Shown here: piece by piece, positions 26,111 through 33,671 of the stretch
Position numbering within the stretch: the stretch's first letter is position 1
How the letters are laid out: the number at the start of each line of letters is the position of its first letter
NCBI GenBank assembly: GCA_965216915.1
Contig: CBDCGS010000009.1
Coordinates: forward strand, 124,001 to 188,000
Origin: CBDCGS01 sp965216915
GTDB taxonomy: Bacteria > Pseudomonadota > Alphaproteobacteria > UBA828
DNA length: 64,000 bases
Direction of reading: 5' to 3'
Position numbers and translations under genes: made by a program
Notes under the pieces: generated by a model
What the model was told of the DNA's origin: nothing
Database searches by the model: none
What the model saw: the letters and a program-made list of their open reading frames with translations, nothing else

Positions 26111-27733
26111 CTATGCGGGTTCCTCGAGGCCAGAGCGGGTCACCTTGAAGCCGGCGCGTTCGCTATCCCAGGTCGCCGGCGTGATGGCTTCGGCACGCAG
26201 TTCGGTCTTGCGCACCTTCTGGGTCGGGGTGCGTGGCAAATCGTCTTTGAACTCGATGAAGCGCGGCACCATGAAGTAGGGCATTTCGTCGACGCAGTAG
26301 CGGAGCAGCGCTTCGGCGCCGAGCGTCGTGCCGGGCGTGCGCACCACCACCACCTTCACCTCGTCCTCGCCGATCTCGGCCGGCAGCGCGACCGCCGCGA
26401 CTTCGGCGACCTCGTCGTGCTTGTTGATGATACGCTCCACCTCGAACGACGAGATGTTCTCGCCGCGCCGGCGGATCGCGTCCTTCATGCGATCGAGAAA
26501 GAAGAGATAGCCGTTCTCGTCCATCACCCCGCGGTCGCCGGAGTGGAACCAGAGGCTGCGGAACGCCTCGATCGACTTTTCGGGCAGGCCGTAATAGCCC
26601 TCCATCAGGATATTCGCGTGCTTGGGCCGCACCACGATCTCTCCGGACGTGCCGGGCGGCACGGGGCGATCGTTCTCGTCGACCACGCGCACCTCATATG
26701 CGGGGCCCGCCCGGCCGCAGGAGCCCTGCGGCGTTGCCTCGCCGGGACGGGTGTAGGCGACGATGTTGGCCTCGGTCGAGCCGTAGCCTTCGGTCAGCTC
26801 CACACCGAAACGCGCCTTGAAATCGTCCAGCACGTCGTGCGGGTTGGGGACCGAGTAGATCATGCGAAGCGGATTGTCGGCATCGTCGGTGCGCCGCGGC
26901 TGCGCATAGAGCATGTGGCAGATGCCGCCGACGGCGACCGTGACCGTGACGCCGTGGGCGCGCACGTCGTCCCAGAACCGCTCAACGCTGAAGCGCGGCC
27001 TGAGCAGCATGCGGCCATTCGTGATCATCGTGCTGAGCAGCACGAACTTGCCGGCGATGTGGAAGAAGGGGAGGAAGTTGTAGGTCACGTCGTCGCCGGT
27101 GAGCGCGACGATGTCGTTGAACACGAGCGAGAACGAGAGCTCGAACGCGTGGTTGACGATCACTCCTTTCGACGGGCCTGTGGTGCCCGAGGTGAACAGG
27201 ATGCAGGCCATGTCGGTGGCGGCGACCGCGCGCTCGGGGTTGGCGCCGTCACCGGTCTCGATGTCGGCGAGGCGCGCGCTTTCCGCCGCGAGCCCCGCCG
27301 CAGCCTCGGCGGAGCCGTTGACGATCACCTGCGCGAGCGCGGGACAGTCCGCCTCGATCGCTTGGATGGCCGGCACGAATTCAGCATCGACCACCGCGAT
27401 CGAGGCGCCGGCGCTGTTCAGGATGTGCGCGAGCAGGTCGCCCTTGTAGGCGGTGTTGATCGGCACCTCGACGGCGCCGAGCTTCGTCGCGCCGAACCAG
27501 ACGCTGAGATAGGCGGGCGCGCTCTGCATCATCACCGCGACACGATCGCCGTGGCCGAGGCCGCGCGCCGCGAGCCCTGCCGCCACGCGGTTTGCGGCGC
27601 GGTTCATCTCGTCATAGGTGTGGTCGCGGCCCTCCCAATGCATGAGCGGGTGGGCCGGTGTTTCGGCCGCGCGGCTCTCAAGCAGGCGGCCGACCACCCA
27701 GCGCTCGTCGAAGGGATCGCCGATTTGCGGCAT
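26111..27733 (-). CDS. acyl-CoA/AMP ligase, CaiC-like
   Basis: A 540-residue ANL-superfamily enzyme that activates a carboxylate with ATP to the acyl-adenylate and then forms the CoA thioester. The P-loop-like A3 motif is ILFTSGTTGPSKG, A5 is TEGYGSTEANI, the A7 hinge is WFHSGDRGVMDENGYLFFLDR, A8 is RRGENISSFEVE, and A10 is PRTPTQKVRKTEL with its catalytic lysine. Sequence pattern is closest to crotonobetaine/carnitine-CoA ligases and related short-chain ligases, but the substrate pocket cannot be read reliably. It follows the TetR gene by 20 bases, so the pair is probably one operon. Confidence 0.93.
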   Translation of the reverse strand: MPQIGDPFDERWVVGRLLESRAAETPAHPLMHWEGRDHTYDEMNRAANRVAAGLAARGLGHGDRVAVMMQSAPAYLSVWFGATKLGAVEVPINTAYKGDLLAHILNSAGASIAVVDAEFVPAIQAIEADCPALAQVIVNGSAEAAAGLAAESARLADIETGDGANPERAVAATDMACILFTSGTTGPSKGVIVNHAFELSFSLVFNDIVALTGDDVTYNFLPFFHIAGKFVLLSTMITNGRMLLRPRFSVERFWDDVRAHGVTVTVAVGGICHMLYAQPRRTDDADNPLRMIYSVPNPHDVLDDFKARFGVELTEGYGSTEANIVAYTRPGEATPQGSCGRAGPAYEVRVVDENDRPVPPGTSGEIVVRPKHANILMEGYYGLPEKSIEAFRSLWFHSGDRGVMDENGYLFFLDRMKDAIRRRGENISSFEVERIINKHDEVAEVAAVALPAEIGEDEVKVVVVRTPGTTLGAEALLRYCVDEMPYFMVPRFIEFKDDLPRTPTQKVRKTELRAEAITPATWDSERAGFKVTRSGLEEPA

Positions 27734-27753
27734 GGGCGAGCGCGACGGCGCGC

Positions 27754-28383
27754 CTAGGGCGCGGCTGCGCCGGCGCGTTGGCGGAACGAGGTGGCGCCCG
27801 CGACATCTCCTTGCGCGGGCTTGAACCAGCGCAGGATTTCACGCGCGATGGTTTCCGGCGAATCGCCGTCCGTGCGATACCACGCCAGCGTCCAGTTCAT
27901 CGCGCCGACGAGCGCGAGTCGGAGATACTTGCGGTTGCACCCGGGGTCGAGTGGAAGGTCGTCGATGAGCGTGCGGAAGATCTTCTCGTAGTCGTTGCGC
28001 TGCGCGATCATCGTGTCGCGCAGCGCGCTGGCGTGGCGCGAGGGCAGCTCGGTCGCCACCACGCTGCCATACTCCTTGTTTTCCAGCATCGCGGCGACGT
28101 GGGCGACGCAGGCGGCCTCGAGGCGCTCCCACGGATCTGCCTGGTCGGTGATCGCGGCCAGCACGGTCTCCTTGACGCGCGCGATGGCGACCTCGTGGAC
28201 CGCGGCGAGCAGCTCCTCCTTCGAGGCGAAGTGGTAGTACATCGAGCCCGGCAACATGTCGGCAGCGGTTGCGATGTCGCGCACCGATGTGCCGCTATAT
28301 CCGGACACGCTAAACTGCGCGGCCGCCGCGTTGAGGATCCGGGCCCGTCGGTTATCCTTCCGCCTTCGCGGCTTGTCGCTCAC
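27754..28383 (-). CDS. TetR/AcrR-family transcriptional regulator
   Basis: A 209-residue regulator with a normal N-terminal HTH (RARILNAAAAQFSVSGYSGTSVRDIATAADMLPGSMYYHFASKEEL) followed by an all-helical ligand domain. The GTG at 28383 with GGGAAGG upstream is taken as the start; an ATG at 28443 is in frame but has a poor ribosome site and adds an Arg-rich stretch. It precedes the acyl-CoA ligase and TPR-dioxygenase genes, the classic context of a fatty-acid or CoA-ester responsive repressor. A 20-bp palindrome lies upstream at 28460-28479 and is the likely autoregulatory operator. Confidence 0.92.
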   Translation of the reverse strand: MSDKPRRRKDNRRARILNAAAAQFSVSGYSGTSVRDIATAADMLPGSMYYHFASKEELLAAVHEVAIARVKETVLAAITDQADPWERLEAACVAHVAAMLENKEYGSVVATELPSRHASALRDTMIAQRNDYEKIFRTLIDDLPLDPGCNRKYLRLALVGAMNWTLAWYRTDGDSPETIAREILRWFKPAQGDVAGATSFRQRAGAAAP

Positions 28384-28459
28384 GCCGGCACCTTCCCTTG
28401 TCACACCGCGCCGTCGGGCGTGCGACCGCGCCAGCCCGATCATTCCGGAGATGCCTTAG

Positions 28460-28479
28460 CCAAGCAAGCGTTTGCTTGG
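28460..28479. promoter_or_regulatory. palindromic operator candidate upstream of the TetR gene
   Basis: The sequence CCAAGCAAGCGTTTGCTTGG has perfect 8-bp arms (CCAAGCAA and TTGCTTGG) around GCGT. It sits between the TetR start and the end of the DUF302 gene, in the region where the TetR operon promoter should be. The CAAGC-type inverted repeat is the shape bound by many TetR repressors of acyl-CoA pathways. No footprint exists; function is inferred from symmetry and position. Confidence 0.65.
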
Positions 28480-28489
28480 ATTTTCTGGT

Positions 28490-28993
28490 TCAGCGCACCG
28501 CTTGGGCGGCGATCGCGGCGAAGAGGGCATCGAGCTCGGCCGCCATCGCGTCGAGATCGGCCGAGCCGTAGGGCGCGAAGACGCTCGACGGCGGCACATA
28601 GGTGAGCGTTGCGGTGCCGTCCGCCTCTTCCGTCACGTAATAGCGGATCGGCGCCTCGATGCCGGCGGGCACGCTCGCCTCGAGCATGCGCACCGCAAAG
28701 TCGTTGCGGTAGACGCCGACCACCATGTTGCCGGGAATGGTGACGCCGCGCTTCTTGGCCCCGACGCTGGCGCTCGCACGCGTCACCACGAACATGCCGT
28801 TGGCCTTGACGGCCTCGTCCAGGCTCTTGACCAGGGCGTCGAAGCTCTTGCCCGTCGGCATCACCTTGGTCGTGGGATCCGGCCACTCGCCGGCGGCGAG
28901 GGGTGGGGCGACGGCGAGCGCGAGAAATCCGACCATCGCGATCGCCGCGAGGCCGTGTAAGATTCGTCCGGTGATGCACACACAATGGGTCAC
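28490..28993 (-). CDS. DUF302-domain protein, exported
   Basis: A 167-residue protein: an N-terminal hydrophobic segment (LHGLAAIAMVGFLALAVAPPLAAG) serves as a signal peptide or anchor, and the rest is a DUF302 fold (SFDALVKSLDEAVKANGMFVV and the later GNMVVGVYRNDFAVRMLEAS, IEAPIRYYVTEEADGTATLTY). DUF302 proteins are small alpha/beta domains of unknown function, often periplasmic. GTG at 28993 with GAGAGG upstream is chosen; the much longer frame extending to 29638 lies opposite the dioxygenase gene. It ends 10 bases before the TetR palindrome. Confidence 0.82.
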   Translation of the reverse strand: MTHCVCITGRILHGLAAIAMVGFLALAVAPPLAAGEWPDPTTKVMPTGKSFDALVKSLDEAVKANGMFVVTRASASVGAKKRGVTIPGNMVVGVYRNDFAVRMLEASVPAGIEAPIRYYVTEEADGTATLTYVPPSSVFAPYGSADLDAMAAELDALFAAIAAQAVR

Positions 28994-29071
28994 GATGCCT
29001 ATCCTCTCTGCGGTGGTCTCGGGGCGTTCTCGACAGGCTAGCCGCGCGCACCCGCAGACGACAAGCGCCTG

Positions 29072-29710
29072 ATGGCCGAGGCGGCGCGGCGAGACGCGCT
29101 CATCGATAGGATCGATGAGCGGCGCATCGTGGAGACCCTGGCGGCGACGGTCGAGGCGGGCGCCGCGTCCTGCCCGTTGCTTGGCTCCGCGGCCGCGGCG
29201 GCGCTCGTCGAAGCGGCGGCGGCGCTCACCTACCGGCGCGCCCGGCCCGTGATCGGCGAGGGTGACCGCGCGGTCCATCAGGACTTCGAGATCTGCATGG
29301 GCGTGCCTGAGACGAGCGTGTTCCGGCAGGTCGCGCGCGAGCTCGAGGCGGCGCTCGACGCGGGCCTGGCGCGCCTCAACCCGCGTCCGCTCGCGCGCTT
29401 TCGCATCAACGACATCGTGCTGCAGCGCTATCACCCGGGCTCGCGTGGCATCACCGCGCACCGCGACCACATCCGCTATGTCGGGCTGGTCGCCATCATC
29501 CAGCTGAGCGGCGACGGCGTGTTCGCCCTTTGCGACAACCGCGCCGGCACGAACCTGCGCGTGATCCCGTGCGGGCCGGGCGATCTCCTCCTGATGCGCG
29601 CCCCGCGCTACGCGGGGCGCACCGATCGCCCGTTCCATCTGGTCCGCGCGATCGGCGTTGAGCGATATAGCCTCGGCTTGCGCGAGGATAGCCGGGCGGG
29701 GGAAGGGTAG
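29072..29710 (+). CDS. 2OG-Fe(II) oxygenase-like protein (AlkB-like fold)
   Basis: A 212-residue protein with the double-stranded beta-helix signatures of a 2-oxoglutarate dioxygenase: RINDIVLQRYHPGSRGITAHRDHIRYVG supplies the HxD iron ligands, PCGPGDLLLMRAPR the central strands, RPFHLVRAI the distal His, and RYSLGLRED an Arg-containing 2OG strand. Length and order resemble AlkB-type and other small dioxygenases. It diverges from the DUF302 gene. The ATG at 29072 has only a weak ribosome site. Substrate unknown. Confidence 0.75.
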   Translation: MAEAARRDALIDRIDERRIVETLAATVEAGAASCPLLGSAAAAALVEAAAALTYRRARPVIGEGDRAVHQDFEICMGVPETSVFRQVARELEAALDAGLARLNPRPLARFRINDIVLQRYHPGSRGITAHRDHIRYVGLVAIIQLSGDGVFALCDNRAGTNLRVIPCGPGDLLLMRAPRYAGRTDRPFHLVRAIGVERYSLGLREDSRAGEG

Positions 29711-29836
29711 GCGGCATAGAGCATGTCACGACCACTCATGCTCACGCGACATGCTCTCTCTCATTGGCATTGACGCAAAAGCGTCGTCGCAGCTGGTGCC
29801 ACCTGCTCGGGATGTGCTCTAGCCGCTGCACGCGGC

Positions 29837-30028
29837 TCACTCGTTGGAGCAGCCGGTGCCGCCGATCCCGTCGTCGTCATCGGGCTCGTTGGGATCGCAC
29901 TCTTGGCTTGGCGCCACCGCGGCGGGGGCGTCGGTGCTTCGGGATCGTTGGTCCCCGAGCCCGCTTGCGCACGCCGCGACGCCCAAGAGCGCGAGAGCGA
30001 GGCACGCCGCGGTGATCCCGGTCCTCAT
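29837..30028 (-). CDS. small lipoprotein with acidic tail, coupled to DUF6502 gene
   Basis: A 63-residue lipoprotein precursor. The signal is MRTGITAACLALALLGVAAC with the lipidation Cys in VAAC. The mature part is short and acidic, containing ECDPNEPDDDDGIGGTGCSNE. The GIGGTG signature recalls a motif seen in exported alphaproteobacterial proteins of unknown function; that is recollection, not a search. Its ATG overlaps the DUF6502 stop by four bases, giving strong coupling. Role unknown. Confidence 0.75.
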   Translation of the reverse strand: MRTGITAACLALALLGVAACASGLGDQRSRSTDAPAAVAPSQECDPNEPDDDDGIGGTGCSNE

Positions 30029-30786
30029 CTGCTCTCCTCGTCCTCGTGATAGAAATATCCGCCGGCGCGAAACCGGACGGGCGCGCCGGTCGCTTTGTTT
30101 TGTCGTTTCATCCGGGCGGCCTTGGCGCTGAGGGTCTTGAGCAGCGTCATTTGGCGCGCGCGGTAGTCGCGTTCGAGTTCCGCGACCTGGTCCTGCGTGA
30201 GCGTCGAATAGTGAACCGCCCGCTCAAAATAGGCCCGCGTCGGCATGACGACGTTGTCGGTGGCTGCCGCGAGGTGATCACCCACATTGTTGGCCAGATA
30301 GGCCAGCTGGTCCTCCGATCCTGACAGCGGCTGGTAGGAGGTCTCGACGAGCCGCACGTGCTGGCTCTCCGGGACGAGCTCCACGGTGCCGGACGCGACG
30401 AGCGTGTCGAGCATGGTGCGGGGATGGACATCGCGACGAACGGTCCGCGCCAGCGCCTCGAAGGACGGCGCCGGGCCGCTCCTAGGCAGCGCGATCGGCT
30501 TGCCCGACCGCCGATAGCCGCGCTCGGTCTGCCAGAGGGCGACCAGGCGGGACAAATGCGTGTGCTGGCGCGCCTTGGGACGAAGGTCCCGCAGGCGCGC
30601 GATGTCGCGCCGCTGCAAGCCCGTCAGAACCGAGAGACGGCTGTCGGTGGCCCGGCCGCCGGCCGCGCTCTTGGCCGCCTCGACATAGTGGATCTTGAGG
30701 CGCTCGACGAGCTCGGGAAAGGGGATCCCGCGCGCGACCATCAAGCGGGCAAGCGGCGCCAGGAGCGCATCGAATACAGCGATCAT
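30025..30786 (-). CDS. DUF6502-family protein, possible HTH regulator
   Basis: A 253-residue cytoplasmic protein of the DUF6502 type. The N-terminal third has an HTH-like stretch, ATDSRLSVLTGLQRRDIARLRDLR, after a helix that begins FPELVERLK. The middle contains RLVALWQTERGYR and a LARTVRRDVHPRTMLDTLVASGTVEL segment that reads like a winged helix. The tail is basic (KAARMKRQNK). ATG 30786 is preferred over an upstream frame start at 30852; no clear ribosome site is seen because the first palindrome begins three bases upstream, so translation may be leaderless or repressible. It forms an operon with the lipoprotein and faces the VWA gene across two palindromes. DNA binding is inferred. Confidence 0.72.
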   Translation of the reverse strand: MIAVFDALLAPLARLMVARGIPFPELVERLKIHYVEAAKSAAGGRATDSRLSVLTGLQRRDIARLRDLRPKARQHTHLSRLVALWQTERGYRRSGKPIALPRSGPAPSFEALARTVRRDVHPRTMLDTLVASGTVELVPESQHVRLVETSYQPLSGSEDQLAYLANNVGDHLAAATDNVVMPTRAYFERAVHYSTLTQDQVAELERDYRARQMTLLKTLSAKAARMKRQNKATGAPVRFRAGGYFYHEDEESR

Positions 30787-30788
30787 TG

Positions 30789-30805
30789 ATGTGCAAAATA
30801 CACAT
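30789..30805. promoter_or_regulatory. palindrome copy 1 (operator candidate)
   Basis: ATGTGCA-AAA-TACACAT, 7-bp arms with one mismatch around AAA. It begins three bases upstream of the DUF6502 start codon, so bound protein would block initiation of that operon. Centre at 30797. Confidence 0.6.
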
Positions 30806-30833
30806 TTTCGTTGACGAGAACATTGTGGATTGC

Positions 30834-30858
30834 AAAAATGTGTAAAATACACATTTTT
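30834..30858. promoter_or_regulatory. palindrome copy 2 (operator candidate)
   Basis: AAAAATGTGTA-AAA-TACACATTTTT, perfect 11-bp arms. Its core matches copy 1 except one base; centre 30846, 49 bp from copy 1. It lies 13 bases upstream of the VWA start at 30872. Perfect arms of this length in a GC-rich genome are unlikely by chance. Confidence 0.75.
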
Positions 30859-30871
30859 CGGGAGTCCCGCG

Positions 30872-32434
30872 ATGTATGCTCGATCGCTCCATCGAACCCT
30901 GTCCGGCGGATCGTCCGTCGCACTTGCAGCGCTCGCCGGCCTGGTCTTGCTCGCGGGCTGCGGCTCCGTGCCGCATCAGCGGATGCCGCAAGGCGGGGCA
31001 TTGCCAGCCACCGAGGCCTTTGCCCACGCCGATCCGAATCCGGTGAAAAGCGTCTCCCAGGAGCCCGTCTCGACCTTCTCCATCGATGTCGACGATGCGA
31101 GCTACGCCATCGTCCGTTCATCGCTTCTGGCCGGCGCGCTGCCACCTCAAGAGGCGATCCGAGTCGAGGAGATGATCAATTATTTCCCCTATGCGTATCC
31201 GCCCCCGGGCGCGCATGAGGCTCCCTTCAAGCCCCAGGTCGCGGTGTTCGGCGCGCCGTGGGACCCGGACCGCTGGCTCGTGCATATCGCGCTCCAGGGG
31301 CGGCGCCCCGCGACCGATGACCGTCCGCCGCTCAACCTCGTGTTCTTGGTGGATCGGTCGGGCTCGATGCGGGATGCCAACAAGCTCCCGCTGCTGAAGC
31401 AGTCGTTCCGCCTGCTGCTCGCTCACCTGCGCGCGCAAGACCGGGTCGCGATCGTCGCCTATGCCGCCACGGCCGAGGTGGTTTTGGCGCCAACCGCGGC
31501 GAGGAACGAACGCGCCATCCTTTGGGCCCTGCAGGGCTTGCAGGCGCGGGGTTCGACGGCCGGGGAGGAGGGGTTGCAGCTGGCCTACCGGGTGGCCGAG
31601 CGGATGCGCGACGACGACGGGGCGGTGACCCGCGTGGTGCTCGCCACGGACGGCGACTTCAACGTCGGCATCAGCGACCCGCACGACCTCGAGGCGTTTG
31701 TCGCAAGAAAGCGGGATTCGGGGGTCTATCTCTCGGTTCTCGGATACGGACGCGGCAATCTCGATGACGCGACCATGCAGGCACTCGCGCAAAGCGGCAA
31801 CGGACACGCCGCCTATATCGACACGCTGTCGGAGGCCCAGAAGGCCCTGGTCGACCAGCTTGCCGGTGCGATGTTCCCGATCGCGAACGATGTAAAGATC
31901 CAGGTGGAGTTCAACCCGGCCGTCGTGGCCGACTATCGGTTGATCGGATACGAGACGCGCGTCCTGCGCCGGAGGGATTTCAAGAACGATCGGGTCGATT
32001 CCGGGGATATCGGCGCGGGGCGGCAGGTCACCGCGCTCTATGAGGTGACGCCCGCCGCGTCATCCGCGATGCTGAACGATCCGCTGCGCTATGCGGCGAG
32101 CCACACGAGCGACGCCCTGGCGCCCGCGCCGCCCGAAAGCGAGGTGTCCACCGAGCTCGGCTACGTGACGCTTCGGTACAAGGAGCCCGGCGAGCGGGCG
32201 AGCAGGGTGATCGCGATGCCGATCCTTGCTGAGCCGCGAGAGCCGGATGAGGAGGCGCGCTTCGCCGTCGCGATCGCCGGATTCGGCGAACTCCTCCGCG
32301 GGTCGATCCACCTCGGCGCATGGGGCTGGGATGACGCGATCGACCTCGCATCCGCGGCCAAAGGCTCCGACCCCTATGGATACCGGGCGGAGGCCGTGCG
32401 GTTGATGCGGCTCGCGCAAAGCCTCTCGCGCTAG
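30872..32434 (+). CDS. VWA-domain lipoprotein, YfbK/DUF3520 type
   Basis: A 520-residue lipoprotein with lipobox LLAGC about residue 30. It has the N-terminal vWF-A-associated domain (TFSIDVDDASYAIVRSSLL ... RVEEMINYFPY), a von Willebrand A domain with MIDAS motif LVDRSGSM, and the YfbK C-terminal region (KIQVEFNPAVVADYRLIGYE ... VTALYEV). These proteins sit on the periplasmic side and bind partners through divalent metal; exact function is unsettled. GGGAG precedes ATG 30872. Divergent from the DUF6502 operon and likely co-controlled by the two palindromes. Confidence 0.93.
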   Translation: MYARSLHRTLSGGSSVALAALAGLVLLAGCGSVPHQRMPQGGALPATEAFAHADPNPVKSVSQEPVSTFSIDVDDASYAIVRSSLLAGALPPQEAIRVEEMINYFPYAYPPPGAHEAPFKPQVAVFGAPWDPDRWLVHIALQGRRPATDDRPPLNLVFLVDRSGSMRDANKLPLLKQSFRLLLAHLRAQDRVAIVAYAATAEVVLAPTAARNERAILWALQGLQARGSTAGEEGLQLAYRVAERMRDDDGAVTRVVLATDGDFNVGISDPHDLEAFVARKRDSGVYLSVLGYGRGNLDDATMQALAQSGNGHAAYIDTLSEAQKALVDQLAGAMFPIANDVKIQVEFNPAVVADYRLIGYETRVLRRRDFKNDRVDSGDIGAGRQVTALYEVTPAASSAMLNDPLRYAASHTSDALAPAPPESEVSTELGYVTLRYKEPGERASRVIAMPILAEPREPDEEARFAVAIAGFGELLRGSIHLGAWGWDDAIDLASAAKGSDPYGYRAEAVRLMRLAQSLSR

Positions 32435-32482
32435 ACATCGCGCCGCGAATCCCCGCCGGGCTGCCGGCGGGCGGTGCCGCCG

Positions 32483-33508
32483 CTAGGCCGCGCGCTCGGC
32501 GACCTTGATGATGAGCTTGCCCTTGTTCGTTCCGTCGAAGAGCTTGTTGAGGGCGCCCGGCGCGTGTTCGAGACCGTCGACCACGTCGAGGCGATAGGTG
32601 AGGCGGCCCTCCGCGAGCCAGCGGCCGAGCTCGCCGAACGCCTCGGGGAAGCGCTCCACGAAATCGGTGACGATGAACCCCTGAACCTTGGCGCGCTTCA
32701 TCAGGATCTGCGCGAAGCGGTAGGGGCCTGGCACCGGCCGTTCGGCGTTGTACTGGGCGATGAGCCCGCAGATCACGATGCGGGCATTGAGGTTGATCAG
32801 CGCGAGGCTGGCATCGAGCTGGGCACCGCCGACATTCTCGAACACGACGTCGACGCCGTCCGGGCAACGCGTGCGCAGCGCTTCCTCCAAGGGCTCGGTC
32901 TTATAGTTGATCGCCGCGTCGAAACCGAGCTCGTCGACGATCCAGCGGCATTTCTCGTCCGAGCCGGCGACGCCGATCACGCGGCAGCCGTCGATCTTGC
33001 CGATCTGCCCTGCGATCGAGCCGACCGCGCCGCCGGCGGTGGTCACGACCATGGTTTCGCCGGGCTGCGGGGCGCCGATGTCGCGCACGCCGAAATAGGC
33101 GGTGGCGCCGATGAAGCCGAGCGGGCCCATGTGCGCGGCGAGCGGCACGCCGGGTTGCGGCTGCAGCATGGCGAGGGTTTCGGGCTCGTCGACCAGCGTG
33201 AAATCCTGCCAGCCCATGAGACCGATCACCAAGTCACCCGGGGTGAAGGCGGGCACGGTCGATTCGACCACCTCGGCAATCGCGCCGGCGCGCATGACCG
33301 CGCCGATTTCCACCGGCGGCATGTATTGATCCATATCGCTCGCCCAGATCCGGTGAGTCGGATCGAGGGAGACATAGAGCGTGCGGACCAGAACCTGGCC
33401 CGGCCCGACCGTCGGCACCGGTTCCGTGCACCATTCGAAATCCGAGTCTTTGAGAAGGCCCGTCGGCCGCGCTTTGAGGCGCCACACGCGGTTGCTGTTC
33501 CGGTTCAT
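32483..33508 (-). CDS. zinc-less MDR-family NADP-dependent oxidoreductase (CurA-like)
   Basis: A 341-residue medium-chain reductase. It starts with the CurA/leukotriene B4 dehydrogenase pattern (RVWRLKARPTGLLKDSDFEW), then has the Rossmann core TAYFGVRDIGAPQPGETMVVTTAGGAVGSIAGQ and KCRWIVDELGFDAAINYK. The catalytic zinc cysteines of ADH are missing, as expected for the double-bond reductase group that reduces alpha,beta-unsaturated ketones or quinones with NADPH. A clear GGGAGG precedes the ATG. Converges with the VWA gene; divergent from the aminotransferase gene. Confidence 0.93.
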   Translation of the reverse strand: MNRNSNRVWRLKARPTGLLKDSDFEWCTEPVPTVGPGQVLVRTLYVSLDPTHRIWASDMDQYMPPVEIGAVMRAGAIAEVVESTVPAFTPGDLVIGLMGWQDFTLVDEPETLAMLQPQPGVPLAAHMGPLGFIGATAYFGVRDIGAPQPGETMVVTTAGGAVGSIAGQIGKIDGCRVIGVAGSDEKCRWIVDELGFDAAINYKTEPLEEALRTRCPDGVDVVFENVGGAQLDASLALINLNARIVICGLIAQYNAERPVPGPYRFAQILMKRAKVQGFIVTDFVERFPEAFGELGRWLAEGRLTYRLDVVDGLEHAPGALNKLFDGTNKGKLIIKVAERAA

Positions 33509-33671
33509 AGCCTCCCTTTCGTCTCATCGCAGCGTTGCGGCGACCGCCGTTCGATCGCGCCGTGCAGGAGCATGGCAATGCCCGCGGCGCATCATCGGCT
33601 CGACGGGGGGCGCGGAGCAAGGCAGGATCGGGCCGGAATCAGGATCGGCGGCGAACACACGGGAGCAGGCT

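Noticed and set aside
25994..27757. 587-residue plus-strand ORF opposite the acyl-CoA ligase
   Set aside because: The ligase motifs are complete on the minus strand.
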